Assembly: GCF_000381065.1 (NCBI RefSeq)
Contig: NZ_KB905850.1
Location: forward strand, 45,532 to 109,531
Length of the DNA: 64,000 bases
Source: Propionispira raffinosivorans DSM 20765
Lineage (GTDB): Bacteria > Bacillota > Negativicutes > Selenomonadales > Selenomonadaceae
Direction of reading: 5' to 3'
Shown: positions 1-8,251 of the stretch, piece by piece
How positions within the stretch are numbered: the first letter of the stretch is position 1
Layout: every line of letters starts with the position of its first letter
Notes under the pieces: model-generated
Told to the model about the DNA's origin: nothing
The model's database searches: none
What the model saw: the letters and a program-made list of their open reading frames with translations, nothing else
Made by a program: the position numbers and the translations under genes

Positions 1-390
1 CAGTGCTACAATATTCGCAAATAAAGATTTTCCTATTTTATCAACCGCAAGTTTTGTTATCGGAATCGATATAATATTAGGGAAATTCGGGGGATTCGGT
101 ACCAGGTCTGTATCAATCACCAGAGTCCCCCCCACCGCTAAATCCTTAGAATATTTATCAGCTGCCGCCTGCGTAAGTGCCAACACCAATTCCGGCACTA
201 AAACTTTAGGATGATATATCGGCTGATCTGAAATAATAACTTCCGCTTTCGAAGCACCACCGCGTGCTTCCGGACCATAAGACTGCGACTGCACTGCTTC
301 TTTACCTTCGCGCACTACTGCCTCCGCTAAAATAATAGCCGCAGTAATAACACCCTGTCCCCCTGAACCTGACAATCTTATTTGCGCCAT
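1..390 (-). CDS. korC: 2-oxoacid:ferredoxin oxidoreductase gamma subunit (partial, 3' end outside window)
   Basis: Reading leftward from an ATG at 390, 130 codons stay open to the window edge. The protein opens MAQIRLSGSGGQGVITAAII, with the GSGGQG glycine-rich loop, and continues with QSYGPEARGGASKAEV, both typical of the gamma subunit or domain of 2-oxoacid:ferredoxin oxidoreductases. Family members are about 180 residues, so roughly 50 C-terminal residues are missing. The ATG overlaps the TAA of the beta-subunit gene by one base (TAATG), so it is the fourth gene of a tightly coupled ferredoxin-alpha-beta-gamma operon. The complex decarboxylates a 2-oxoacid to acyl-CoA and passes electrons to ferredoxin in the cytoplasm. 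The family is certain. The substrate (2-oxoglutarate or branched-chain oxoacid) is inferred. Confidence 0.88.
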   Translation of the reverse strand, partial: MAQIRLSGSGGQGVITAAIILAEAVVREGKEAVQSQSYGPEARGGASKAEVIISDQPIYHPKVLVPELVLALTQAAADKYSKDLAVGGTLVIDTDLVPNPPNFPNIISIPITKLAVDKIGKSLFANIVAL

Positions 391-1211
391 TATTTTGCAC
401 CCCCTGCCACATCAATAACTTCTTGGTAAGCTGTCGTATATTCAACAAAATCAGCTTGATAGAATAAACCAATCGGGAATTTTCCTTCTCTTTTATCGTC
501 CGGCAGTTTATCCCAAGCCGCTTTCATCACGGCTGTATCTCGCATCCATTTCATCATATCCGGTGCATCTCCCATCTTATTCTTACGACCAAATGCAGTC
601 GGACATTGAACAACCGCTTCAATAAAGGAAAATCCTTTGTTATCAAAACCAGCAGCAATCATATCAGAAAGATGTTTTACATGAAAAGCTGTACTGCGTG
701 CTACATAGGTAGCGCCAGCAGCTTCCGCAAGATGACAAGCATCAAATGGACGGTCAACGGTTCCGTATGGAGCTGTCGTCGCTTTTTTATGAAGCGGTGT
801 CATTGGGGAAGCCTGCCCACCCGTCATACCATAAATGTGATTATTAAACATAATAACCGTTAAATCAACATTACGTCTTGCACCATGGATAAAGTGATTA
901 CCACCGATAGCCGTACAGTCACCATCACCGGTAATAACAACAACATTAAGTTCAGGATTCGCTAATTTAATCCCAGTAGCAAAAGGAATTGCCCTGCCAT
1001 GTGCCGTGTGGAGTGTATCAAAATTCATATAGCCGGAAGCTCTCGATGAGCAGCCAATACCCGACACAATAATCGTTTTGTCTTGATCAAGATTTTTCGC
1101 TTCAATCGCCTGCACGATGGATTTCATAGCCGTACCATTGCCACAGCCAGGACACCATAAATGTGGTAAACGATTTTGTCTAAAATATTTTTCGTATGAT
1201 CTTTCAAGCAT
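390..1211 (-). CDS. korB: 2-oxoacid:ferredoxin oxidoreductase beta subunit (TPP-binding)
   Basis: This 273-residue protein carries the thiamine-diphosphate site: GDGDCTAIGGNH near residue 95 followed by the NN of MFNNHIYGMTGGQ. The Cys pair WCPGCGNG near residue 20 is also typical of the beta subunit. It binds TPP-Mg and one of the Fe-S clusters and performs the decarboxylation step together with the alpha subunit. Start and stop codons overlap both neighbours by one base (TAATG), showing translational coupling. Length fits KorB or VorB-type subunits (250-290 aa). The separate small ferredoxin and long alpha subunit favour 2-oxoglutarate synthase, but 2-oxoisovalerate specificity cannot be excluded from sequence alone. 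Confidence 0.9.
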   Translation of the reverse strand: MLERSYEKYFRQNRLPHLWCPGCGNGTAMKSIVQAIEAKNLDQDKTIIVSGIGCSSRASGYMNFDTLHTAHGRAIPFATGIKLANPELNVVVITGDGDCTAIGGNHFIHGARRNVDLTVIMFNNHIYGMTGGQASPMTPLHKKATTAPYGTVDRPFDACHLAEAAGATYVARSTAFHVKHLSDMIAAGFDNKGFSFIEAVVQCPTAFGRKNKMGDAPDMMKWMRDTAVMKAAWDKLPDDKREGKFPIGLFYQADFVEYTTAYQEVIDVAGGAK

Positions 1212-2359
1212 TATTCATCAACCCCCGCACAAAGATTTTCAATAGCATTGACCAGTTCCTGCGGTGTAAAAATCTCCGTATTATATTTCGCCAAAAGTTT
1301 GACACGAGCATTGCCGCCTGCAGCACGTTCTACTTCGCCAACCAGCTGTCCATAATTAAGTTCTGGTACCAGAATCGCTTTGACCTGTTTCGCTGTTTTT
1401 TTGATAATTTTATCAGCAAACGGCCAGATTGTCATCAACCGAACCATTCCGACTTTCAAACCTTGATCACGTGCCGTACGGACTGCTTCATATGCCGTAC
1501 GAGCCGTTCCGCCATAGGCAACAACTGCATACTGCGCATCTTCCATGAAAAATTCTTCAAAATGGGTAATTTCATCTTGCACATGCATGATTTTTTCATG
1601 CATGCGGCGGATGGCATCTTCCGTTACCTTCGGGCTGCCGGATGGAAAACCAGTTTCGTCATGAATTAGTCCCGTCACATGGATATGATAGCCTTGTCCA
1701 AAATCCGCAACATTTGGGACCATATCTTCGTCAGGGCGATACGGTTCATACCCTTGTGCTCTAGTTGTTTTAGGTACACGCCGTGGGTAAATTTCAATAT
1801 CCTTTACTTCTGGCAAAACTACTTTTTCTCGCAGATGACCCACAATTTCATCCATCAATACAATAACAGGCGTTCTGAAACGTTCGGAATAATTGACTGC
1901 TAAAATGGTAGCATCAAATGCTTCACGAACCGTCCACGGTGAAAGTGCAATCATAGGATGATCACCATGTGTTCCCCAACGTGCCTGCATAACATCGCCT
2001 TGAGATGGTGAAGTTGGCTGACCCGTAGACGGGCCCACACGCTGCACATTCACAATAACAATTGGAATCTCTGCACAAGCAGCATAACCAATCAGCTCTT
2101 GCTTAAGTGAAAACCCTGGGCCGGAGGTTGCCGTAAGTGCTTTTTGTCCAGCGAGTACCGCTCCCAAAACAACACCCATGCTGGCAATTTCATCTTCCAT
2201 TTGAATAAACTTACCGCCTAAGCCTGGCAGTTTTTGTGCCATCGTTTCGGCAATCTCTGTGGAAGGTGTAATAGGATAGCCGCCAAAAAAGCGTACACCA
2301 GCAGCCAATGCTCCTTGGGCACAAGCTTCATTTCCTTGAATCAGTCTTGCTTCACTCAT
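1211..2359 (-). CDS. korA: 2-oxoacid:ferredoxin oxidoreductase alpha subunit
   Basis: This 382-residue alpha subunit starts MSEARLIQGNEACAQGALAA and contains FFGGYPITPSTEIAE and EDEIASMGVVLGA, the classic pyrimidine-binding domain signatures of KorA/VorB/PorA. ATSGPGFSLKQE follows. The C-terminal part (from about residue 285) is the transketolase C-like domain. The protein pairs with KorB to complete the TPP site. Its ATG overlaps the stop of the upstream ferredoxin gene by 4 bases (ATGA), and its TAA overlaps the korB ATG. The length (about 380 aa) matches 2-oxoglutarate:ferredoxin oxidoreductase alpha subunits better than the ~350-aa VorB type. This is weak support for the Kor assignment, which would provide reductive or oxidative traffic between succinyl-CoA and 2-oxoglutarate in an anaerobe. 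Confidence 0.9.
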   Translation of the reverse strand: MSEARLIQGNEACAQGALAAGVRFFGGYPITPSTEIAETMAQKLPGLGGKFIQMEDEIASMGVVLGAVLAGQKALTATSGPGFSLKQELIGYAACAEIPIVIVNVQRVGPSTGQPTSPSQGDVMQARWGTHGDHPMIALSPWTVREAFDATILAVNYSERFRTPVIVLMDEIVGHLREKVVLPEVKDIEIYPRRVPKTTRAQGYEPYRPDEDMVPNVADFGQGYHIHVTGLIHDETGFPSGSPKVTEDAIRRMHEKIMHVQDEITHFEEFFMEDAQYAVVAYGGTARTAYEAVRTARDQGLKVGMVRLMTIWPFADKIIKKTAKQVKAILVPELNYGQLVGEVERAAGGNARVKLLAKYNTEIFTPQELVNAIENLCAGVDE

Positions 2360-2556
2360 AATTCCACCTTCTTATCTACAAAAATCGCATAATCTGGGCA
2401 ACGCAATTCACACTGACCACAAGCAATACAAGCTTCACCATCAATAACTTGAACTTTTCCTAAAAGATTGATTCCCAAAACTTTTTTCGGACAAAAGGCG
2501 ACGCAAATGCCACACCCCTTACACCTTACCGACTTAATCGTAATTTCGGACTTCAT
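2356..2556 (-). CDS. korD: 2-oxoacid:ferredoxin oxidoreductase delta subunit, 2[4Fe-4S] ferredoxin
   Basis: This small 66-residue protein has two CxxCxxCxxxCP clusters, CKGCGICVAFCP and CIACGQCELRCP, so it binds two [4Fe-4S] clusters and relays electrons from the TPP subunits to free ferredoxin. It is first in the operon, preceded by a good ribosome site (GGGGAGGAAAG) and about 200 bp of AT-rich upstream DNA. It ends in a 4-base overlap with the alpha-subunit gene. It is shorter than the delta subunit of pyruvate oxidoreductase (~100 aa) and fits the KorD/VorD size. Confidence 0.88.
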   Translation of the reverse strand: MKSEITIKSVRCKGCGICVAFCPKKVLGINLLGKVQVIDGEACIACGQCELRCPDYAIFVDKKVEL

Positions 2557-2658
2557 TCAGCTTTCCTCCCCTATCCCTATGCATAAGTGAAAATAATCAC
2601 CACATTGAATTTATATAAAATTCATTCATGAGTTCACTAATTACAATAATAACAAATA

Positions 2659-2685
2659 TACAAAGAAAAATCCATTGTCTTTGTA
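2659..2685. promoter_or_regulatory. dyad upstream of the kor operon
   Basis: TACAAAGA and TCTTTGTA are perfect inverted arms separated by 11 bases, about 100-130 bp upstream of the first gene of the ferredoxin oxidoreductase operon. The spacing resembles an operator for a dimeric repressor. No regulator is identified, and in AT-rich DNA such a dyad can arise by chance. Confidence 0.3.
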
Positions 2686-2761
2686 CATTTATTCTTCAAG
2701 CATCCAAGTATACAATACAATTATGCAAAGACAGAATAATTATACAAAAATTTAATAACAA

Positions 2762-2796
2762 AAGAGATGGCAGGCGCAAAGCACCTGCCATCTCTT
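2762..2796 (-). terminator. intrinsic terminator after ptsI
   Basis: A perfect 13-bp stem (AAGAGATGGCAGG with CCTGCCATCTCTT) encloses a 9-base loop. On the minus strand it is followed by a T-rich run. It lies about 20 bp beyond the ptsI stop and separates ptsHI from the kor operon. Confidence 0.85.
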
Positions 2797-2815
2797 CGTT
2801 GAAATATTGAATATT

Positions 2816-4522
2816 TTATAAACTTTTATATAAGTATTCTTTAATTGCGTCGCCATCTTCCATTTTCATAATGGCATCAAGCGTTGCTTTTGCTTTCGTA
2901 AAGGTAACTGAACGAATCTTATCTTTTACTTTTGGAATCGACGGTGCACTCATGCTAAGTTCATTGATCCCCATAGCCATTAAGATAACAGCTGCATATG
3001 GATCACTAGCCATTTCACCGCACATCCCAGCCCAAATACCATTATCGCGTGCTGCTTTAATCGTCGTTTGGATCAAGTTAAGTACTGCTGGATTGAAATG
3101 ATTATACAAATAGCTTACATTGTGATTTACACGATCGACAGCAAGCGTATATTGTACCAAATCATTCGTACCTATACTGAAAAAGTCAACATGTTTTGCC
3201 AACATCGGTGCCATAACAGCAGCGGCTGGCGTTTCCACCATAATACCGAGCTGAACATTGTTGGAAAAGGCTTTTTCTTCATGAGCAAGCTCTATTTTTG
3301 CCTGTTCGATGAGTTCTTTTACTTGCTTAATTTCAGCAACATTAATAACCATTGGAAGCATAATTGCTGCTTTACCATAAACACCCGCACGTAAAATCGC
3401 TTTCAACTGTGGCATAAACAAATCACGTCTCTGTAAGCTAATTCGAATAGCCCGCCAGCCAAGAAACGGATTTTCTTCTTTTGGTATTTCCAGATAAGCT
3501 AATGGTTTATCTCCACCAATATCCATGGTACGAATAACACAAAGATTGCCATTGCATTTTTCCACAGCTTCTTTGTAGGTTTTAAACTGATCTTCTTCGG
3601 TTGGGATATTCTGACGTCCCATGAACACAAATTCTGAACGGAACAACCCAACACCTTCGCAGCCATACGCAAGGGCACTTTCCACATCCATATGGGTTCC
3701 AATATTAGCCATTAGCTCTACACGAACTCCATCGGTAGTTTCAGCTGGAAGCGGTGCAAGTTTCGCATAATATGCTTTAATTTCCGATTGTTTTTGCATT
3801 TTTTCTTTATAGGAAGTGATCATATCTTCCGTTGGTGAAATAATAATTTCACCCGTTTCACCATCAAGTAAAACGGAATCACCATCTTTGATTATATCCA
3901 CGCGTTCACCCAAGCCAACCACCGTAGCAATCGCACGAGCTTTCGCAATAATAACAGCATGACAAGTAGTACTGCCTTGACCTAAAATAACGCCAGCAAT
4001 TTTTTCAGTTGGAATATTGGCAATAACCGATGGTTCAATTTCGTTACCACAAAGAATAACCGCCGCTGCACCAAGTTCCGGCTCTTTTACGCCTAAAATA
4101 TATTTGGCAATGCGTTTACAAACATCGCGGATATCAACAGCGCGTTCACGAAAATAGGCATCATCCATACGTTCAAACATTGCAGCGGACTCTTCAGCAG
4201 CCGCAAGAACAGCACGAGGTGCTGAACCAAATTCTTCGACTTTGCTTTTCATGGAATCTTCCATCATTGGATCTTGCGCCATCATACGATGCGCTTCCAT
4301 AATAGCTGCCTGTTCCGGCATGTCTCTTTCCTGTAATGTTTTCACATTTTTCTGTAAAATCTCAGTAACCGCCTGCAGTGCTTTTTCAACCTTTGCAAGT
4401 TCGGCATCTTTGCTTTCTGGTTTATAATCGGCTAAATACCCATCGATATTCTGTCCGACAAGCAAAATTTTGCCAATTGCAATTCCAGAAATAACACCTT
4501 TTCCACGTAAAACTTCTGGCAT
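2816..4522 (-). CDS. ptsI: PTS enzyme I (phosphoenolpyruvate-protein phosphotransferase)
   Basis: Enzyme I, 568 aa, the usual length (about 570). It takes phosphate from PEP and passes it to HPr. The phospho-His site is in GQGSTTCHAVIIAKA near residue 188. The common form is GGxTSHxAI, so the Ser before His is Cys here. The C-terminal TIM-barrel PEP-binding part shows LFRSEFVFMGR, GGDKPLAYL, GIMVETPAA and FFSIGTNDLVQYT, and the active-site Cys region GMCGEMASDP. It follows ptsH by 23 bases with a ribosome site (AGGAGGACC), and a strong terminator follows. Expression is probably driven from the sigma-54 promoter upstream of ptsH. Confidence 0.97.
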   Translation of the reverse strand: MPEVLRGKGVISGIAIGKILLVGQNIDGYLADYKPESKDAELAKVEKALQAVTEILQKNVKTLQERDMPEQAAIMEAHRMMAQDPMMEDSMKSKVEEFGSAPRAVLAAAEESAAMFERMDDAYFRERAVDIRDVCKRIAKYILGVKEPELGAAAVILCGNEIEPSVIANIPTEKIAGVILGQGSTTCHAVIIAKARAIATVVGLGERVDIIKDGDSVLLDGETGEIIISPTEDMITSYKEKMQKQSEIKAYYAKLAPLPAETTDGVRVELMANIGTHMDVESALAYGCEGVGLFRSEFVFMGRQNIPTEEDQFKTYKEAVEKCNGNLCVIRTMDIGGDKPLAYLEIPKEENPFLGWRAIRISLQRRDLFMPQLKAILRAGVYGKAAIMLPMVINVAEIKQVKELIEQAKIELAHEEKAFSNNVQLGIMVETPAAAVMAPMLAKHVDFFSIGTNDLVQYTLAVDRVNHNVSYLYNHFNPAVLNLIQTTIKAARDNGIWAGMCGEMASDPYAAVILMAMGINELSMSAPSIPKVKDKIRSVTFTKAKATLDAIMKMEDGDAIKEYLYKSL

Positions 4523-4545
4523 TTCCTGGGTCCTCCTCTTGTTTA

Positions 4546-4809
4546 TTATTCTTCACCGAATTTTGAATTTACTAAATCTTTTAAAGTAGTTACTGCTTTA
4601 TCCGCATCGTCGCCTTCAGCACTGATAACAACTTCTGTACCATTTACAAGGCCCATGCTCATAATCATAAGAATGCTTTTTGCATCAACCGTTTTACCTT
4701 TTGCAGTTAATTTTATTTTAGATTTGAATTTGGTAGCTGCCTGTACGAGCATTGATGCTGGACGTGCATGAATACCTGCTTTGTTGCTGATGATTACTTT
4801 TTGTTCCAT
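4546..4809 (-). CDS. ptsH: PTS phosphocarrier protein HPr
   Basis: HPr of 87 aa. The phosphorylated His is in NKAGIHARPASMLVQ (His15 equivalent). The regulatory Ser46 region reads KSILMIMSMG, so both the enzyme I site and the HPr kinase site are present. An ATG five codons earlier (4824) is rejected because its own codons form the GGGG Shine-Dalgarno for the ATG at 4809, and 85-88 aa is the family norm. HPr accepts phosphate from enzyme I and feeds the IIA proteins, such as the galactitol-type IIA encoded at 31.5 kb. The gene is preceded by a 170-nt leader and a consensus sigma-54 promoter. Confidence 0.97.
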   Translation of the reverse strand: MEQKVIISNKAGIHARPASMLVQAATKFKSKIKLTAKGKTVDAKSILMIMSMGLVNGTEVVISAEGDDADKAVTTLKDLVNSKFGEE

Positions 4810-4855
4810 AATTAAAATCCCCATTCATTTTTTATTTAGATCTCACATAGACAAC

Positions 4856-4899
4856 CGTCTAATTGAAAATCAACATTAAATACATTCGACAACTAGACG
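4856..4899 (-). other. stem-loop in the ptsH leader
   Basis: On the minus strand CGTCTAGTTG pairs with CAATTAGACG (one G-U) across a 24-nt loop, in the middle of the ~170-nt untranslated leader between the sigma-54 promoter and ptsH. No U-tract follows, so it is not a terminator. Its role is unknown. Confidence 0.35.
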
Positions 4900-4986
4900 T
4901 TTGTTTCCCTGCTTTCACTAACAAAATAACGATCTCTATGATAAAAAATCACTTTATTTTATGTAAGTACAAGCCGTTATATATTA

Positions 4987-5003
4987 TTGCAAGTATCGTG
5001 CCA
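4987..5003 (-). promoter_or_regulatory. sigma-54 (-24/-12) promoter of ptsHI
   Basis: On the minus strand the sequence is TGGCACGATACTTGCAA, preceded by T. It matches the sigma-54 consensus (YTGGCACGrNNNTTGCW) at every defined position, with GG and GC separated by 10 bases. Transcription should start near 4977, giving a 170-nt leader before ptsH. It requires an AAA+ activator. The gene immediately upstream (5204-6880) encodes one with an HPr domain. Confidence 0.85.
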
Positions 5004-5035
5004 ACTTTAATCACATGAGTTTTTAGACGAATTAA

Positions 5036-5083
5036 GTTACACACAGCCCCTAAAATATCATTTTATTTTAAAAATAGTGTAAC
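5036..5083. promoter_or_regulatory. candidate enhancer (upstream activator) site
   Basis: GTTACAC (5036-5042) and GTGTAAC (5077-5083) are exact inverted copies with centres 41 bp apart (close to four helical turns). They lie about 60-105 bp upstream of the predicted sigma-54 start site. This is where activators of the NtrC family bind. It is an inference from position and symmetry only. Confidence 0.4.
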
Positions 5084-5128
5084 AAAATTGTAAATTTTGA
5101 ATTTTATGAAAATATTTTTATTTTACGC

Positions 5129-5178
5129 TATAGTAAAAAGTATCAGATTTAGGTGTTTACTTGATACTTTTTACTATA
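5129..5178 (-). terminator. terminator after the HPr-fused sigma-54 activator gene
   Basis: Perfect 17-bp arms (TATAGTAAAAAGTATCA and its complement) flank a 16-base loop. It lies 26 bp past the stop codon of the activator gene and upstream of the ptsH enhancer region. The stem is AT-rich, but its length makes a terminator likely. Confidence 0.6.
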
Positions 5179-5203
5179 TCTTGATATAAATTACCATGGT
5201 AAA

Positions 5204-6880
5204 TTATATCAACCCATACTTTCTAGCTTTTGCTGCGACCGTTTTATGCGTTAATTTCAACATTTTTCCGGCTGCATTGAAACTACCACACTTTTTTAGA
5301 GCATTGCTGATTATTTGTTTTTCATACTCTTCCCACGGCAGTACTGCATCAAAAGCAAAACTTTTCATTTGTTTCACAACAGCTTCACCAGTGATATAGG
5401 ATGGCAGGTGCTCAATTTCAATAAAATCAGAATCCGTCAACGTAATAACCCGTTCAATGATATTTTCCAGTTCTCTAACATTCCCCGGCCATTTATAGGC
5501 CATCAGAACCTCCATAGCCGCAGCCGTGACGCCTTGAATGTGTTTGTGATTTTGCAAACTGATTTTATTGACAAAATGTTCTGCGAGCAAGGGGATATCT
5601 TCTACCCGTTCACGCAATGCCGGTAAAAAAAGCGGGATAACATTAAGACGGTAATATAGATCATCTCGAAAGGTTCCCTCACGAACCATATCTTCCAAAT
5701 TTCGGTTCGTTGCCGCAATAATCCGTACATCAACCTTTACCGTTGTTTCACCGCCAACACGATCAAATTCTCGCTGCTGTAGTGCCCGCAGAAGTTTTAC
5801 CTGCATGTTTTTATCCATCTCCCCGATTTCATCAAGAAAAATCGTCCCGTTATTCGCCAATTCAAATTTGCCTAATTTACGTTTAACAGCTCCGGTAAAT
5901 GCACCTTTCTCGTGGCCAAAAAGTTCTGATTCCAACAACGTCGACGGAATCGCACCGCAGTTCACACGAATAAAAGGCCCCTTACGCCGCGTACTTGCAT
6001 AATGTATTCCTTCCGCAACCAATTCCTTACCCGTCCCGCTTTCACCACGAACCAGTACCGTGGCACTGCTGGCAGCAGCTTTTGATGCCATAGCAAGCAC
6101 ATCGACAACACGACCGCTGCGACCAATATAATTTGTAAAGGCTTTGCCCATTTTTTTGGTTCGTAAGAGCTCCTGTTCCAGATATTCCGCTTTCGCTGAC
6201 ATTTGATTTAATTTTTCTATCAAAGTTTGAACTTCTGTAATATTTTTTATAACGGATACAACCCCAGATATTTCTCCATCCACAAAAATTGGATTTACAT
6301 TGGCGACAATGGTTGTACCGTCTTTCTTATGACTGAGGCTGCCAATACGGGCAACCCCTGTTTTTAAAACATTCGCCCGATTCCCGTTTGGTGCTACCTC
6401 ATAGACATTTTCACCAATCACCATCTCTTCTGTTTTATGTAGAATCCGTAAATAAGATGGATTTACATAGGTAACTGCACCAGTTTTATCAACAACACAA
6501 ATTCCATCCTGCACTGCCTCTAATATTAGTTGCAGCCGTTCCTGCATCAAAGCATTTTCATGCAATAGACGATCTACTTCGCGAAGCTCGCCCGGTGTCT
6601 GAACCATAAAATCCCCTTCAAGAAATATCACCATCGCCAAAACAGCTTCTTCTCTATTTTCGCCTTCCGCCGACACAAAGACAGAATCGCCATTATTGAT
6701 TTTCAGAGCAATCAACATCATAAGACTGCGCATCTCAACCCGCTGACTATGTTCACTGCGCAAATAAATTTTACAGGCATATTTTTCATAGAGTTCATGC
6801 GATTTTTGGACAATCATAGCTGCAACTCTGGCATGGATTCCACTTTCATAATGAATGATTGCTTCTTTTTCAAACAGCAT
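5204..6880 (-). CDS. sigma-54-dependent activator with N-terminal HPr domain (HPr-PAS-AAA-Fis)
   Basis: 558 aa. Residues 1-90 are an HPr-like domain: ESGIHARVAAMIVQ keeps the phospho-His (H16; the usual following Pro is Val), and RSLMMLIAL aligns with the Ser46 region. A PAS domain follows (about 115-215; DGICVVDKTGAVTYVNPS), then a coiled linker. The AAA+ sigma-54 domain has Walker A GESGTGKE, the sigma-54 contact loop GAFTGA and Walker B GTIFLDEIGEM. A Fis-type helix-turn-helix ends the protein (AAGKMLKLTHKTVAAKARKY). The ATG at 6880 is chosen because AAGGAAG sits 8 bases before it; a TTG eight codons earlier lacks a site. The gene lies directly upstream of ptsHI with its sigma-54 promoter, so the likely target is ptsHI, with activity set by PTS phosphorylation of H16. 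That link is inferred. Confidence 0.92.
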   Translation of the reverse strand: MLFEKEAIIHYESGIHARVAAMIVQKSHELYEKYACKIYLRSEHSQRVEMRSLMMLIALKINNGDSVFVSAEGENREEAVLAMVIFLEGDFMVQTPGELREVDRLLHENALMQERLQLILEAVQDGICVVDKTGAVTYVNPSYLRILHKTEEMVIGENVYEVAPNGNRANVLKTGVARIGSLSHKKDGTTIVANVNPIFVDGEISGVVSVIKNITEVQTLIEKLNQMSAKAEYLEQELLRTKKMGKAFTNYIGRSGRVVDVLAMASKAAASSATVLVRGESGTGKELVAEGIHYASTRRKGPFIRVNCGAIPSTLLESELFGHEKGAFTGAVKRKLGKFELANNGTIFLDEIGEMDKNMQVKLLRALQQREFDRVGGETTVKVDVRIIAATNRNLEDMVREGTFRDDLYYRLNVIPLFLPALRERVEDIPLLAEHFVNKISLQNHKHIQGVTAAAMEVLMAYKWPGNVRELENIIERVITLTDSDFIEIEHLPSYITGEAVVKQMKSFAFDAVLPWEEYEKQIISNALKKCGSFNAAGKMLKLTHKTVAAKARKYGLI

Positions 6881-7223
6881 ACTTTCAGCTTCCTTCTCTT
6901 TCAATAAAACAGATATCCTTACTATTATACTTGATAAAAAAAATCCTGACTATGCCTGAAAAATCAATTATTTTTTTTGTTACTAAAAAAGCAGGCAAAA
7001 ATAGTGTATAATATTAAAATATCGATAAAAACTGCAAAAAACTATTGGATTATTTAGAAAAATTACAGGATTTTTATTAATTTTGTCGAATTGAAAAACC
7101 TTGTATACATATTTTAATGTTGATAATATTATATAGTTATAAGTTTTTATGTAAAATTGTGTTTATAAATAAATCATCTATACATCTTAATGTAGAATAA
7201 ATTCAGAAATTATGGTGATGTGA
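6881..7223. other. AT-rich divergent intergenic region
   Basis: 343 bp between two divergent genes. A TATAAT at 7007-7012 faces the rightward gene but has no recognisable -35 at 16-18 bp. No sigma-54 motif, no riboswitch and no strong hairpin were seen. Confidence 0.4.
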
Positions 7224-8240
7224 ATGAATTTCATGATGATTACACTTGTCGTAATGCTGATTAGCGTATTGGTAATTTTTAAAACCACCAATTATTTTGG
7301 TTTACAGCTAAAATTCAAGCCTTTACTGCTTTGTGCTGTTTGTGCATTTGCGGTAAATATCATCACACTTTCAATCTCTTCTTATTTAACGTTTTCTCAT
7401 TTGATTTTTATTTTTTCTGCAGTGCTGCTTTCTGCCTGCGCTGTAACATTTTATAATGAGAAGTTAACGCTGCGGAGTGATTCCAGCATGTTAACTAAGT
7501 GCAGCAGTACCGACATCGCACCCATTACCAAGGAAGATGTTAATCACGCAGGTACCGAAACTGTACCACCACCCATTATCCCATTTGCATTTGCAAATCT
7601 TACAGGTGAAGAACCTGATTTGAATCAGTATATTACGGAAACACCTGATGAACTTGTTACTGTGGAATGGTCTCAAGTTGATGAAGGGCTTAGCTCTACA
7701 GCACCAATCATGCAGGAAACTTTAGCAAAAGCCACGAATAACCTGCCCGCACTTATTCCGGTGACAGTGCAGGAACAAATCAAAGCCGATATAGAAAAAC
7801 ACAAGCTAGCTGAACTAGATACTGTACTGCAAAAACTTACTTCTTTAGATGCCCTGCTTGATTATGCTTATGCACAAAACACGCGGCATAATTATTCAAT
7901 CGCTATTGCAGCATTTCAAAAGACTTTACATAAATACAGCAGGGACAGCTATGCACCTTTTATCATTATCGAGTTAGGCAACATTTATAAAAACATCGGT
8001 TCTTATGATGAGGCACTTGCTATTTATGCAAAAGCATTTACCTTACCTGCAGTTTCAGTCGATAACGTAGTGAAAGAAAATTTTCAAATGAATATTGATT
8101 ATCTACGTATCATAAAAGTGATTCTAAACAAACATAATTGTTTTAAAACACCATTTAGTCAAATTCCAAAAAACATTATGCAGGAAATTGAAATGACGCT
8201 CCAAGAGGAACAAAAAAAGAACAGGCACTATAATAACTAG
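7224..8240 (+). CDS. membrane protein with C-terminal TPR repeats, unknown function
   Basis: 338 aa. Three hydrophobic segments lie within the first 80 residues (about 3-20, 31-52 and 58-75). A low-complexity polar middle region follows. The C-terminal part (about 205-275) looks like tetratricopeptide repeats (NYSIAIAAFQKTLHKY, GNIYKNIGSYDEALAIYAKAF). A protein-docking role at the membrane is plausible; no specific function is recognised. The start has GGTGATG just upstream. The stop is 11 bases before the next gene, whose ribosome site AGGAGGA immediately follows, so the two form an operon. Confidence 0.75.
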   Translation: MNFMMITLVVMLISVLVIFKTTNYFGLQLKFKPLLLCAVCAFAVNIITLSISSYLTFSHLIFIFSAVLLSACAVTFYNEKLTLRSDSSMLTKCSSTDIAPITKEDVNHAGTETVPPPIIPFAFANLTGEEPDLNQYITETPDELVTVEWSQVDEGLSSTAPIMQETLAKATNNLPALIPVTVQEQIKADIEKHKLAELDTVLQKLTSLDALLDYAYAQNTRHNYSIAIAAFQKTLHKYSRDSYAPFIIIELGNIYKNIGSYDEALAIYAKAFTLPAVSVDNVVKENFQMNIDYLRIIKVILNKHNCFKTPFSQIPKNIMQEIEMTLQEEQKKNRHYNN

Positions 8241-8251
8241 GAGGACGATTC

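Noticed and set aside
1196..1669. 157-codon open frame on the plus strand opposite korA
   Set aside because: Fully antisense to a well-conserved gene, no ribosome site, Cys/Phe-rich composition typical of a shadow frame.
390..2556. Operon as pyruvate:ferredoxin oxidoreductase
   Set aside because: The subunit set (66-aa ferredoxin, 382-aa alpha, 273-aa beta) and gene order fit Kor/Vor better than Por.
7001..7012. TATAAT at 7007 as promoter of the membrane/TPR gene
   Set aside because: No -35 hexamer at 16-18 bp; left as unproven.
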